NCBI GenBank assembly: GCA_030831375.1
Contig: JAURLF010000229.1
Location: forward strand, 1 to 19,280
Origin: Gaiellales bacterium
GTDB lineage: Bacteria > Actinomycetota > Thermoleophilia > Gaiellales > F1-60-MAGs149
Direction: 5' to 3'
Length of the DNA stretch: 19,280 nucleotides
Every line of letters begins with the position of its first letter. Within the stretch, counting starts at the first letter, position 1. Shown one piece after another: positions 1 to 7,161 of the stretch. A program made the position numbers and the translations under genes. Below the pieces are notes generated by a model that had not been told where the DNA came from, did no database searches, and was given only the letters and a program-made list of their open reading frames with translations.

Positions 1-927
1 GCCTTCGGCGGGGCCGCGACGATCCAGACGGGCATGCAGACGATGTTCGAGCGGGGACCGGGCCGGATCGGCCCGCACCTGCACGGCGCGATGCTGGTCG
101 ACACGCCCGGCTTCGAGGTGGCGCACGACCTCGGCGTGATCGGGCCGAACTTCTCCGTCACGAGCGCCTGCGCGAGCGGCGCGCACGCCGTCGGCGTCGC
201 CTCCGACCTCGTCCGCCACGGCGAGGCCGACGTGATCCTCGCCGGCGGCGTCGACACGTTGATCACCGAGTACATCATGGGCGGCTTCTGCAACATGAAG
301 GTGCTCGGATCCCCGCTCGATGGTCGCGGCCCGGAGACCGCCTCGCGGCCGTTCGACCTGACCCGCGACGGCTTCGTGCTCGGGGAGGGCGCCACGGTGA
401 TGGTGCTGGAGCGCGAGGCCGACGCGCGCGCCCGCGGCGCCGACGTGATCGCCGAGGTCGTGACGTGGTCGGCGACGAACGACGCCTTCCACATCGCCGC
501 CCCGCGCGAGGACGGCGTCGGCATCGACCGCATGTTCCGGACGCTGCTGCGCAAGGGCGATCTGGCTCCGGCCGACGTCGGCTACATCAATCCGCACGGC
601 ACCGGCACGCAGGCGAATGACCGTCTCGAGACCGCGACGATCCGGGAGGTGTTCGGCGCGGCGGCCGACGGCATCCCCGTGTCGTCGACGAAGTCGATGA
701 CGGGCCACCAGATGGGCGCCGCCGGCGCGTTCGAGGTCGCGGTCGCCGCGCTCGCCGTCCGCGACCGCGTCGTGCCGCCCACGATCAACCTGGAGACGCC
801 CGACCCGGCCTGCGACCTCGACTACGTGCCCGAGGGGCGGCGCGAGCTGCCCGCGCTGGAGACGGCCGTATCGTGCTCGATCGGCCTCGGCGGCCACAAC
901 GGCGCCGTCGCCGTGCGCCGCCTCTGA
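1..927 (+). CDS. Beta-ketoacyl-ACP synthase II (FabF-type), 5'-truncated by window edge
   Basis: This is the C-terminal 308 residues of a thiolase-fold condensing enzyme; roughly the first 100 residues lie outside the window, and the ATG at 34 is internal. Such enzymes extend an acyl chain by decarboxylative condensation with malonyl-ACP in the cytoplasm. The full Cys-His-His set is visible: Cys57 of the fragment in SACASGAHA, His199 in NPHGTGTQAND and His236 in STKSMTGHQMGAAGA, followed by the C-terminal GLGGHNGA loop. The FabF gate-region phenylalanine is present in GGFCNMK. It could serve primary fatty acid synthesis or a dedicated lipid/polyketide pathway; the missing upstream genes would decide. 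Its stop codon directly abuts that of the convergent gene, with no spacer. Confidence 0.93.
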   Translation, partial: AFGGAATIQTGMQTMFERGPGRIGPHLHGAMLVDTPGFEVAHDLGVIGPNFSVTSACASGAHAVGVASDLVRHGEADVILAGGVDTLITEYIMGGFCNMKVLGSPLDGRGPETASRPFDLTRDGFVLGEGATVMVLEREADARARGADVIAEVVTWSATNDAFHIAAPREDGVGIDRMFRTLLRKGDLAPADVGYINPHGTGTQANDRLETATIREVFGAAADGIPVSSTKSMTGHQMGAAGAFEVAVAALAVRDRVVPPTINLETPDPACDLDYVPEGRRELPALETAVSCSIGLGGHNGAVAVRRL

Positions 928-2400
928 TCAGTACGCGCCGCGTCCGCGCAGGATCGCCAGCGGCGTGCGCGCGATGATCGCGATGTCCATCCAGATCGAC
1001 CAGGACTCGAGGTAGAAGAAGTCGAGCCGGACGAGCGTGTCGAAGCCGAGGTTCGAGCGGCCCGACACCTGCCACAGGCCGGTGATGCCGGGCAGCACGC
1101 TGTAGCGGCGCCGGTGCCACGGCTCGAGCAGCTCGTAGTCGCGCATCGGCAGCGGCCGCGGCCCGACGAGGCTCATCTCGCCCTTGAGCACGTTGACCAG
1201 CTGCGGCAGCTCGTCGATCGAGAAGCGCCGCAGCACGCGCCCGACGGGGGTGATGCGCGGGTCGTTGCGGATCTTGAAGAGCGCGCCGTCCGCCTCGTTC
1301 TGGTCCTCGAGCTCGGCCTGCGCCTGCGCCGCGTTCGAGACCATGCTGCGCAGCTTCAGCATCGCGAAGGTGCGCTCGCCGAGGCCGACGCGCTCGTCGC
1401 GGAAGATGATCGGCCCGGGTGACGTCAGGCGGATCGCGAGCACGCTGAGCAGCAGGACCGGGCTGAGCAGGAGCAGCAGGACGGTGGAGATCACGATGTC
1501 GAAGGCGCGCTTGACGACCCAGTCGACGCCCTGGATCGTGGGCGGCACGATGTCGAACAGGGGCACGGCGAGGCCGGGGACGTAGTCGGCGTGGTGCGCG
1601 AGCACGCCGGCCGCGGTCGGCACGACGCGCAGGCGGATGTGGTGCGGCCGGCAGGCCTCGAGCGCGACGAGCATCGTCGCGTCGTCCGGCGGGCGGGCGA
1701 GGACGACGTCGTGCGGGCTGTGCTCCGCGATCGCGTCGGGGAGGTGGTCGATGTCATCGACGTGGGCGACCATGCGCAGGCCCGGGCCGGGGGCCGCGTC
1801 GCGCAGCGCCGCCTCGACGCTGCGGGTGGCTGCGGGCTCGCCGACCACGAGCACGCGCCGCTCGACGCCGATCAGGCGCGCCGTGGCGTCGATCAGGACG
1901 TTGAGCGTGCCGCGCAGGACGGAGACGAGCAGCGCGGAGACGACGAACGTGTACGGGAAGATCAGGTACGTCGTGAAGCGCTCGTTGTCGGTGACGACGG
2001 AGAAGATCGCGACGACGACGGTGGCGAGGAACAGCCCCGCCACGATCTGCGCGCCGCCGGGGCGGGTCTCGCGCGGCCGGTAGAGGCCGTTGCGGAGGAG
2101 CATCAGGAGCGCGACGAGCAGGACGAAGGGCAGCCACTGGCGCTCGGTCTGCCAGAGCATGTCGAGCATCACCGGGTAGTCGCTGTAGACCCGGCTCAGC
2201 ACCAGGTACGAGAGGATCGCGCCGGTGATCGACGCGACGTCGATCGCGACGAGCGTCGCGACCTCGATCAGCCGGCCGACGATGTGGCGCAGGCGGTGCT
2301 CGGAGACCCCGGTCTGCGCGCGCAGGTCGCGCACATCGACGAGCTCGACGGGCTGTGCGCCCGCGTCCGCGCGCGGGTCGATGGGGGGCGGCGTGGCCAC
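928..2400 (-). CDS. Exopolysaccharide polyprenyl glycosylphosphotransferase (large PGT, WbaP/CpsE type)
   Basis: This 490-residue membrane enzyme should transfer a sugar-1-phosphate from a UDP-sugar to undecaprenyl phosphate, the first membrane step of a polysaccharide repeat unit. Hydrophobic segments lie near residues 46-68, 90-108, 118-136 and 144-163. A degenerate nucleotide-binding-like region (VLVVGE, about 183) follows, then a hydrophobic segment at 300-322 leading into the catalytic domain. That domain carries FRDERVG (343-349), KLRSM (359-363), RRFSIDELPQ (401-410), LVGPRP (421-426) and PGITGLWQVSGR (447-458), the signature of bacterial sugar transferases. The DE pair of DERVG is the conserved catalytic dyad of the family. 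It is the last gene of the wzz-like operon, 55 nt after the epimerase. The GTG start at 2400 has no Shine-Dalgarno but has TAGACT 7 nt upstream, so it may also be transcribed alone. Sugar specificity cannot be read. Confidence 0.95.
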   Translation of the reverse strand: MATPPPIDPRADAGAQPVELVDVRDLRAQTGVSEHRLRHIVGRLIEVATLVAIDVASITGAILSYLVLSRVYSDYPVMLDMLWQTERQWLPFVLLVALLMLLRNGLYRPRETRPGGAQIVAGLFLATVVVAIFSVVTDNERFTTYLIFPYTFVVSALLVSVLRGTLNVLIDATARLIGVERRVLVVGEPAATRSVEAALRDAAPGPGLRMVAHVDDIDHLPDAIAEHSPHDVVLARPPDDATMLVALEACRPHHIRLRVVPTAAGVLAHHADYVPGLAVPLFDIVPPTIQGVDWVVKRAFDIVISTVLLLLLSPVLLLSVLAIRLTSPGPIIFRDERVGLGERTFAMLKLRSMVSNAAQAQAELEDQNEADGALFKIRNDPRITPVGRVLRRFSIDELPQLVNVLKGEMSLVGPRPLPMRDYELLEPWHRRRYSVLPGITGLWQVSGRSNLGFDTLVRLDFFYLESWSIWMDIAIIARTPLAILRGRGAY

Positions 2401-2407
2401 GTCGCTG

Positions 2408-2413
2408 AGTCTA
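2408..2413 (-). promoter_or_regulatory. Candidate -10 (TAGACT) for the large PGT
   Basis: TAGACT on the minus strand ends 7 nt before the GTG at 2400. This spacing would place the transcript start at or next to the start codon. No convincing -35 is seen, and no Shine-Dalgarno lies between. Confidence 0.4.
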
Positions 2414-2455
2414 CTGCGGCCGCGCGGGCGATCCTGCCTCGGACCCGCGGACCGG

Positions 2456-3409
2456 TCAGGCGCCGACGACGCGGCCGGTCAGCTCGGCCCGGCTCGACTC
2501 GTCGAGCAGGCGGCGCAGGCCCTCGCGCAGGTCGATCGTCGGCTCCCAGCCGAGCAGCTCCTGCGCGCGGGTGATGTCGGGGCGCCGCTGCTGCGGGTCG
2601 TTGACCGGCAGCGCCTCGAACACGATCTCGCTCTTCGAGCCGGTCAGCTCGACGACGAGCCGGGCCAGCTCGAGCAGCGTGAACTCGCCCGGATTGCCGA
2701 TGTTGACGGGCTCGTGCTCCGTCGAGAACGCGAGCGCGAGGATGCCCGTGACGAGGTCGTCGACGTAGCAGAAGGATCGTGTCTGCTGGCCCGTCCCGAA
2801 GACGGTGATCGGCTTGTCCTCGAGGGCCTGGCGGACGAACGTCGGGATCGCGCGGCCGTCGAACGCGCGCATCCGCGGCCCGTACGTGTTGAAGATGCGG
2901 ACGATCGCCGTGTCGACGCCCTGCTGGCGGTGGTAGGCCATCGTCATCGCCTCGGCGTAGCGCTTCGCCTCGTCGTAGACCCCGCGCGGCCCGATCGGGT
3001 TGACGTTGCCCCAGTACGTCTCGGCCTGGGGGTGCACGAGCGGGTCGCCGTAGACCTCGCTGGTCGAGGCGACGAGGAAGCGGGCGCGCTTGGCCTTCGC
3101 CAGGCCGAGGGCGTTGTGGGTGCCGTACGAGCCGACCTTCAGCGTCTGCAGGGGCAGGCGCAGGTAGTCGATCGGGCTGGCCGGGGAGGCGAAGTGGAGC
3201 ACGTAATCGACGTCGCCGGGGATGTCGATGTGCTCGGTGACGTCGTGGTTGACGAACGTGAAGGCGTCCTGGCGGAGGTGCGCGACGTTGGTCAGCGACC
3301 CGGTGTCGAGGTTGTCGACGCACCAGACGCGGTGGCCCTGGTCGAGCAGGCGCTCGCACAGGTGCGAGCCGAGGAAGCCCGCACCACCCGTGACGACGGA
3401 GACCGGCAT
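2456..3409 (-). CDS. NAD-dependent epimerase/dehydratase, UDP-glucuronate decarboxylase (UDP-xylose synthase)-like
   Basis: This 317-residue extended short-chain dehydrogenase probably makes a nucleotide sugar for the polysaccharide. The Rossmann motif GGAGFLGSH is at 8-16, the STSEVYGDP strand near 115-123, and the catalytic Tyr145-x3-Lys149 pair sits in YDEAKRYAE. The stretch around YWGNVNPIGPRGVYDEAKR, the HDVTEHI segment and RSFCYVDDLV are typical of UDP-xylose synthases, which oxidise UDP-glucuronate at C4, decarboxylate it and reduce the 4-keto intermediate to UDP-xylose. A dTDP-glucose dehydratase or C4-epimerase is less likely by these motifs, but it cannot be excluded without alignment. 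It lies 16 nt after the wzz-like gene and before the PGT gene. The ATG start at 3409 has no Shine-Dalgarno; TACCCT ends 6 nt upstream. Confidence 0.92.
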   Translation of the reverse strand: MPVSVVTGGAGFLGSHLCERLLDQGHRVWCVDNLDTGSLTNVAHLRQDAFTFVNHDVTEHIDIPGDVDYVLHFASPASPIDYLRLPLQTLKVGSYGTHNALGLAKAKRARFLVASTSEVYGDPLVHPQAETYWGNVNPIGPRGVYDEAKRYAEAMTMAYHRQQGVDTAIVRIFNTYGPRMRAFDGRAIPTFVRQALEDKPITVFGTGQQTRSFCYVDDLVTGILALAFSTEHEPVNIGNPGEFTLLELARLVVELTGSKSEIVFEALPVNDPQQRRPDITRAQELLGWEPTIDLREGLRRLLDESSRAELTGRVVGA

Positions 3410-3415
3410 GAGGAC

Positions 3416-3421
3416 AGGGTA
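3416..3421 (-). promoter_or_regulatory. Candidate -10 (TACCCT) before the epimerase gene
   Basis: TACCCT ends 6 nt before the ATG at 3409, inside the 16-nt gap after the wzz-like gene. The same hexamer sits at the same place in the 16-nt gap at 9919-9934. It could be an internal leaderless promoter. Confidence 0.35.
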
Positions 3422-3425
3422 GCCC

Positions 3426-4331
3426 CTACGGGCCGGCGGGGGCGTCGCTGTCGATGACGGGGCGGACGGGGCGGACGACGGTGGAGATGACCGCGGCGAG
3501 GATGCCGACGACGAGGCCGAGCACGATCGCGACGAGCAGCGAGAACTGGCGCGAGGCGGGCGCGACCTTGGCGCCCTTCGCCGGCGTGATGATGCGCCCC
3601 GACTCGACGTTCTCGATGTACTCGACCTGCGCCTGCAGGCCCGGCAGCTGCTCGGCGAGGAGCGCCTCCGTGTTCGAGTTGTACTGCAGCATCCCGAGGA
3701 GCGGCGTCGTCAGGGAGGCGCGCTCGGCGGGGGTGAGGGGCGCCTGGGCCAGCTCGTCGAGGCGGGACTGCGTCTCCTCGGCGCCCGCGGCGAGCTCGTC
3801 GATGCGCGCCTGCAGGGCGTCGCGGGCGGCGATCGCGTTGTCGCGCTTGGCGTCCGTGTAGCGGTTCGCCTCCGCCACGATCGACTCGGCGAGGGCGTTG
3901 GCGGCGTCCGCGGACTGGGCCGGCGTGAACGGGCCCTGGACGATCACCTGCGCGAGCGGCACCGACGTGCCCTTCGCGCCGACTGCGGTCGAGATCAGCT
4001 CGACCGACACGTGCCCCTTGAGCGCGTTCGCGTCGAGGCCGGCGGCCTCGGCTGCCGGCCCCTGATAGGCGGCCTGGCGTGCGAGCGCAGCGGCGTAGAG
4101 CGGATTCGACGAGAGCGGGTTCGCCACCAGGGAGCCGTTCGGCGTGACGGGCTGGCCGAGGAAGACGGTGGTGGCGGCGCGCGTCAGCTTGCGGTCCTCC
4201 GTGCCCGACAGGGCGTACGAGAGGACCACGGCCCCGATCACGCAGATCGCCACGATCCACCAGCGGGCGATCACGCGCTCGATGTAGCCCCGGAGGTCGA
4301 TCTCCTGCTCTGCTCCACGCACGTCGGCCAT
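3426..4331 (-). CDS. Wzz/chain-length determinant-like polysaccharide co-polymerase
   Basis: This 301-residue protein has the plan of a polysaccharide co-polymerase: a short cytoplasmic N-terminus, a membrane helix at about 24-43, a large extracytoplasmic part, and a second helix at about 263-287. The middle contains helical, coiled-coil-prone stretches (about 150-196 and 220-245) and a Pro-rich segment (ITPAKGAKVAPAS, 248-260) just before the second helix, as in Wzz proteins. No C-terminal Walker motif follows the second helix, so it is not a fused BY-kinase. These proteins set polymer length together with a Wzy polymerase; the Wzy-like candidate here is at 9935-11347. It is the first gene of the minus-strand operon ending at 928 and diverges from the glycosyltransferase. 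The start ATG at 4331 has a possible GGGAG ribosome site and TACTGT 8 nt upstream. Confidence 0.9.
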   Translation of the reverse strand: MADVRGAEQEIDLRGYIERVIARWWIVAICVIGAVVLSYALSGTEDRKLTRAATTVFLGQPVTPNGSLVANPLSSNPLYAAALARQAAYQGPAAEAAGLDANALKGHVSVELISTAVGAKGTSVPLAQVIVQGPFTPAQSADAANALAESIVAEANRYTDAKRDNAIAARDALQARIDELAAGAEETQSRLDELAQAPLTPAERASLTTPLLGMLQYNSNTEALLAEQLPGLQAQVEYIENVESGRIITPAKGAKVAPASRQFSLLVAIVLGLVVGILAAVISTVVRPVRPVIDSDAPAGP

Positions 4332-4339
4332 GTTCTCCC

Positions 4340-4345
4340 ACAGTA
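4340..4345 (-). promoter_or_regulatory. Candidate -10 (TACTGT) for the wzz-like operon
   Basis: TACTGT ends 8 nt before the ATG at 4331. The intervening GGGAGAAC also looks like a ribosome site, so a promoter further upstream with a short leader is the alternative. Confidence 0.35.
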
Positions 4346-4374
4346 CGGGACGTTCGGCCCGGTCCCTTCCCGGC

Positions 4375-4380
4375 TAGGAT
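4375..4380 (+). promoter_or_regulatory. Candidate -10 (TAGGAT) for the glycosyltransferase
   Basis: TAGGAT ends 7 nt before the ATG at 4388. The embedded AGGA could instead be a ribosome site for that ATG. Either reading marks 4388 as a real translation start, although that ATG is out of frame with the glycosyltransferase. Confidence 0.4.
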
Positions 4381-4387
4381 CGGTCGC

Positions 4388-4417
4388 ATGCGCCCCCGCC
4401 CGGAGCCCGCGCGCTGA
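4388..4417 (+). CDS. Nine-codon mini-ORF or frame-shifted N-terminus of the glycosyltransferase
   Basis: The ATG at 4388 reads MRPRPEPAR and stops at TGA 4415-4417, which overlaps the CTG (4414-4416) that opens the glycosyltransferase frame. Removing one GC unit from the GC-GC-GC run at 4409-4414 would join the ATG in frame to the downstream protein, giving MRPRPEPALRVVLVDPRG. It may therefore be a coupled leader peptide, a slippage-controlled start, a real frameshift or a sequencing error. Confidence 0.35.
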   Translation: MRPRPEPAR

Positions 4418-5538
4418 GGGTCGTCCTCGTCGACCCGCGCGGCGACACGCGCCCCTATGACGACGCCCTCGCGGCCGCGCTCGCGGCGCGCGGCCACGAC
4501 GTCGCGCTGTGGACGTGCGCGCCGCGGGTGCCGATCCCGCCCATCGGCGGCGGCGTGCGGGTCCGCCATGCCTTCTACCGCCTCGCCGACCGTGTGCCGG
4601 GGCGGGCGCGGCGGGTGGCGCGGGGCCTCGAGCACCCGCTCGACCTCGTCGCCCTGGTGCCGTGCCTCGTCCGCCGACGGCCCGACGCGGTGCACGTGCA
4701 GTGGCTGCCCCTCGGCGCCGTCGACCGCGGCTTCTGGCGGGCCGCCTCGGCGCTGCTCGGCTTCCCCGTCGCGTACACGGCGCACGACGCGCTCCCGAAC
4801 GACCCGACGCCGCGCCGGCTGCGCCGCGCGGCCCTGAACGCGCGCGCCTTCGGCCGCGTCGTCGTGCACTCCGAGCACGGCCGCCGTGCGCTCGTCGACG
4901 AGCTCGGCGCCGACGCGGCCGCCGTGCGCGTCATCCCGCACGGCGCGCTGACCGCGTTCCGGGACGTCGCGCCCGTCGCGCCGGACGTCCCGGCGGGGCC
5001 GCTGGTGGCGATGGTCGGGCTGATCCGCCCGTACAAGGGCCTCGACGTCCTGCTCGATGCCTGGCCCGCGGTGCGCGCCGCCGTCCCCGACGCGCACCTG
5101 CTCGTGCAGGGCCGCGTGCTCGGCGATCCCGACGGGGCGGCGCGCCTCGGGCGGCTCGCCGCCGACCCCGCGGCGGGCGTCACCGCGGACCTGCGCTTCA
5201 CCGAGACGGCGGAGTTCGCCGGTGCACTCGCGCGGGCCGACGTCGTCGTGCTGCCGTACCGGCGGATCGACCAGTCCGGGGTGCTGTTCAGCGCGCTGGC
5301 GCTCGGCCGCCCGATCGTGGCCTCGCGGGTCGGGGGCCTCGCCGAGGTCGTCGAGCAGACCGGCGCCGGCGTCTGCGTCGAGCCCGGGGACCCCGCGGCG
5401 CTGGCCGAGGCCCTCGTCGCGCTCCTCCGCGACCCCGCGCGTCGCGACGCGATGGCGGCGGCCAGCCGGGCCGCCGCGGACGGGCCGTTCTCGTGGGACC
5501 GGATTGCGGCGCAGACGGAGGCGTTCTACCGCGGCTGA
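4414..5538 (+). CDS. GT-B glycosyltransferase (GT4-like), unusual start
   Basis: From the CTG at 4414 this is a 374-residue GT-B glycosyltransferase that would add a sugar to a lipid-linked acceptor at the cytoplasmic membrane face. The N-terminal Rossmann strand LRVVLVDPRGD begins right at the CTG, so the first GTG (4528) would remove a needed domain strand. The C-terminal domain has VGLIRPYKGLDVLL (about 201-214), VVLPYRRIDQSGVL (near 278-291), and GRPIVASRVGGLAEVV with EPGDPAALAEAL after it. The usual E-x7-E motif is replaced by QSGVLFSALALG, seen in some GT4 subgroups. There is no ATG, GTG or TTG in frame between the TAG at 4375 and the domain start. GGAG at 4402-4405 lies 8 nt before the CTG and could be a ribosome site; an out-of-frame ATG at 4388 is the other candidate. 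It diverges from the wzz-like operon and likely belongs to the same polysaccharide pathway. Confidence 0.88.
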   Translation: MRVVLVDPRGDTRPYDDALAAALAARGHDVALWTCAPRVPIPPIGGGVRVRHAFYRLADRVPGRARRVARGLEHPLDLVALVPCLVRRRPDAVHVQWLPLGAVDRGFWRAASALLGFPVAYTAHDALPNDPTPRRLRRAALNARAFGRVVVHSEHGRRALVDELGADAAAVRVIPHGALTAFRDVAPVAPDVPAGPLVAMVGLIRPYKGLDVLLDAWPAVRAAVPDAHLLVQGRVLGDPDGAARLGRLAADPAAGVTADLRFTETAEFAGALARADVVVLPYRRIDQSGVLFSALALGRPIVASRVGGLAEVVEQTGAGVCVEPGDPAALAEALVALLRDPARRDAMAAASRAAADGPFSWDRIAAQTEAFYRG

Positions 5539-5554
5539 GGCGCGTCGGCGCCTC
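5537..5554. terminator. Candidate bidirectional terminator hairpin between convergent genes
   Basis: GAGGCGC (5537-5543), a GTCG loop and GCGCCTC (5548-5554) form a perfect 7-bp stem in the 20-nt gap between the glycosyltransferase stop and the toxin stop. There is no T-tract on either side, so strong intrinsic termination is uncertain. Confidence 0.45.
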
Positions 5555-5558
5555 CTCG

Positions 5559-5837
5559 TCAGCGGCCGTTCGGACCGCCGTGGTAGGCGTCGCGACGATG
5601 GGTGATGCGCTCCACGGTCACGCGGCGGGCCTCGTCGCCGACCGCGTAGAGGACCCGGTACTCACCGCGGCGGATGCCGAGGAGGCCGCTGAACGGGGAG
5701 CCGAGTGGCTTGCCGACGTCGCGCGGCGCCGTGCGCAGAGGTCCGTGCAGGAGCTCGACGACCGCGCCGGCGACGCCCGGGGGCAGTTCGTCCCGGAGCG
5801 CGCGCGTCGCGCGCGGGCTCAGCACGACCTCGTGCAC
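5559..5837 (-). CDS. RelE/ParE-family toxin
   Basis: This 92-residue basic protein has the RelE/ParE fold signature: an N-terminal strand (HEVVLSPRA), two helices, then GIRRGEYRVLYAV (54-66) and VTVERITHRRDAYH (73-86). Basic residues Lys43, Arg56, Arg57, Arg61, Arg81 and Arg82, with the C-terminal Tyr85, match the pattern of RelE-type ribosome-dependent mRNA endonucleases. ParE gyrase poisons share the fold, so the target is not certain. The start is GTG 5837, only 4 nt after the antitoxin stop, so translation is probably coupled to it. The pair is regulated as one unit in typical systems, with the antitoxin or the complex repressing the promoter. Confidence 0.9.
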   Translation of the reverse strand: MHEVVLSPRATRALRDELPPGVAGAVVELLHGPLRTAPRDVGKPLGSPFSGLLGIRRGEYRVLYAVGDEARRVTVERITHRRDAYHGGPNGR

Positions 5838-5841
5838 GGCG

Positions 5842-6126
5842 CTACCGCGCCTTCGCCCTCGCCCGGATCTCCTCGATCACGTCGTCGAGCCGGGTGTCCG
5901 GAACGCCGCGTCTGCGATCGCGCCGGGCGCGCTCGAGCTCCTCGAGCACGCCAGGCTCGCCGAGCGCCTCGAGCGTGAGCTCGATCGACTCGAGTTCGTC
6001 GGGGGAGATCAGCACCGCGACGGGCCGCCCGTTGCGGGTGACCGTCACGCGCTCGTGCTGGAGCTCGACGGCGTCGAGGAACTCGGAGAAGCGGGCCTTC
6101 ACTGCACGCACAGACTCGACGATCAT
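5842..6126 (-). CDS. Phd/YefM-family antitoxin
   Basis: This 94-residue protein should neutralise the toxin encoded just downstream and bind its own promoter. The N-terminal half is Phd-like: VESVRAVKARFSEFLDAV, then a beta strand ERVTVTRNGRPVAVLISPDELE (residues about 25-46), the typical DNA-binding/dimerisation core. The C-terminal half is charged and helical (LEELERARRDRRRGVPDTRLDDVIEEIRARAKAR), fitting the toxin-wrapping tail. I start it at ATG 6126 because the family begins with a short segment before this strand. A longer reading from 6174 would run through the palindromic operator. There is no Shine-Dalgarno; the message may be leaderless or nearly so. Confidence 0.9.
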   Translation of the reverse strand: MIVESVRAVKARFSEFLDAVELQHERVTVTRNGRPVAVLISPDELESIELTLEALGEPGVLEELERARRDRRRGVPDTRLDDVIEEIRARAKAR

Positions 6127-6127
6127 G

Positions 6128-6146
6128 GTGACTGCAATTGTGTCAC
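6128..6146. promoter_or_regulatory. Candidate toxin-antitoxin operator/promoter (GTGAC-N9-GTCAC)
   Basis: GTGAC (6128-6132) and GTCAC (6142-6146) are perfect inverted arms separated by 9 nt, with CAATTG inside. The site begins 2 nt upstream of the antitoxin ATG. On the minus strand CACAAT (6142-6137) could be a -10 hexamer 10 nt before that ATG, so a protein bound to the palindrome would block the promoter. This is the usual autoregulatory layout of Phd/RelE-type pairs. Confidence 0.5.
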
Positions 6147-6149
6147 ACC

Positions 6150-6188
6150 CCGCGCGGACGCTCGCGGCCCGCACGCGCGGTGCACCGC
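6150..6188. terminator. Inverted repeats downstream of the glycan operon, possible terminator
   Basis: CCGCGCG (6150-6156) pairs with CGCGCGG (6174-6180) around a 17-nt loop, and GCGGTGCACCGC (6177-6188) is a perfect 12-nt palindrome. They lie just past the stop of the FabH-like gene (6199), where the long minus-strand operon should end. No T-tract is present. The two structures are mutually exclusive because they overlap. Confidence 0.3.
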
Positions 6189-6198
6189 CGGACGCGCC

Positions 6199-7161
6199 TC
6201 AGGCGACGGGGTCGGCGTCGAAGCGCACGATCCCGCTCGCCCAGGAGAGGCCGACGCCGAAGCCGCTGAGGAGCGCGGTGCGGCCGGCGAGGGCGCCGTC
6301 GCGGGCGACGTCGGCGATCAGGAACGGGATCGACGACGAGACGAGGTTGCCGGTGTCGCGTAGGCGGATCGGCACCCGCTCCGGGTCGAGGCGCATGCGG
6401 CGCACGAGCTGCGACAGCATGTGGTTGCTCGCCTGGTGCAGCAGGAAGAGGTCGATGTCGGCCTGCTCGATCCCGTTCGCGACGCAGCAGCGCGCGACGT
6501 CGTCGGGGACGGTGGTGAGCATGAACTCGAAGATGTTCCGACCCGCCATCGAGAGGCAGCGGCGGCCGTCGGCGTCGGGCTCGACGATCAGGTTGCGGTG
6601 CCCCGCGCCGTCGGTGCCGAAGACGACCTCGCCGATCCGCCCGCCGGGTCCCTCGCGGCTGATCCAGGTCGCAGCAGCGCCGTCGCCGAACAGCGGCGAG
6701 GTGCCGCGGTCGGCCGGGTCGATCACCTTCGAGTACGGGTCGGAGGTGACGAGCAGGGCGTGCTCCAGGCCGAGCGCCTCGAGCATGCCGCGCACGATCG
6801 CGAGGCCGTAGACGAAGCCGGAGCAGCCGAGGCCGATGTCGAAGCACGCCGTGGTGCGCTCGAGGCCGAGGCGGTCCTGCACGAGCGCCGACGTGTGGGG
6901 GAGCCCGTAGTCGGGGTTCTGGGTGCAGACGATCAACAGCTGCACCGCGGCGCGGTCGAGGTCGGGGCACTTCGCGAACAGGTCCTCCGCGGCGGCGACG
7001 GCCATGTCGGCCGCGCCCTCGCCGGGCGCGGCGACGCGGCGCTCGTGGATGCCGAGCTTGTCCTCCAGGAAGGCGCGGTCCCAGCCGAAGCGCTCGATCA
7101 GCTCGTCGTTGCCGACGACCTGCTCGGGCAGGTACGTGCCGATCGCGCGGATGACGCTCAC
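6199..7161 (-). CDS. FabH-like 3-oxoacyl-ACP synthase III in a glycan operon
   Basis: This 320-residue KAS III-type enzyme keeps the complete catalytic triad at near-FabH numbering: Cys113 in GLGCSGFVYG, His242 in LLHQASNHM, and Asn272 in DTGNLVSSS. A C-terminal GFGVGLSWASG loop is present. It should form a thioester on Cys113 and either condense it with malonyl-ACP or, like some KAS III relatives, pass the acyl group to an alcohol or amine. The GTG start at 7161 shares GTGA with the stop of the ATP-grasp gene, so the two are translationally coupled. It is the last gene of a sugar transferase/ATP-grasp operon rather than next to fatty acid genes. That points to a dedicated role in glycan decoration, though it could be a housekeeping FabH. 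Confidence 0.92.
   Translation of the reverse strand: MSVIRAIGTYLPEQVVGNDELIERFGWDRAFLEDKLGIHERRVAAPGEGAADMAVAAAEDLFAKCPDLDRAAVQLLIVCTQNPDYGLPHTSALVQDRLGLERTTACFDIGLGCSGFVYGLAIVRGMLEALGLEHALLVTSDPYSKVIDPADRGTSPLFGDGAAATWISREGPGGRIGEVVFGTDGAGHRNLIVEPDADGRRCLSMAGRNIFEFMLTTVPDDVARCCVANGIEQADIDLFLLHQASNHMLSQLVRRMRLDPERVPIRLRDTGNLVSSSIPFLIADVARDGALAGRTALLSGFGVGLSWASGIVRFDADPVA

Noticed and set aside
6127..6174. Longer antitoxin start at 6174
   Set aside because: It would code through the palindromic operator and adds a non-family N-terminus; ATG 6126 fits Phd length.
2225..6811. Several long antisense frames (for example 2225-3457, 3292-5097, 5705-6811)
   Set aside because: They have Arg/Ala/Pro-rich or low-complexity content, no domains, and lie over well supported genes.
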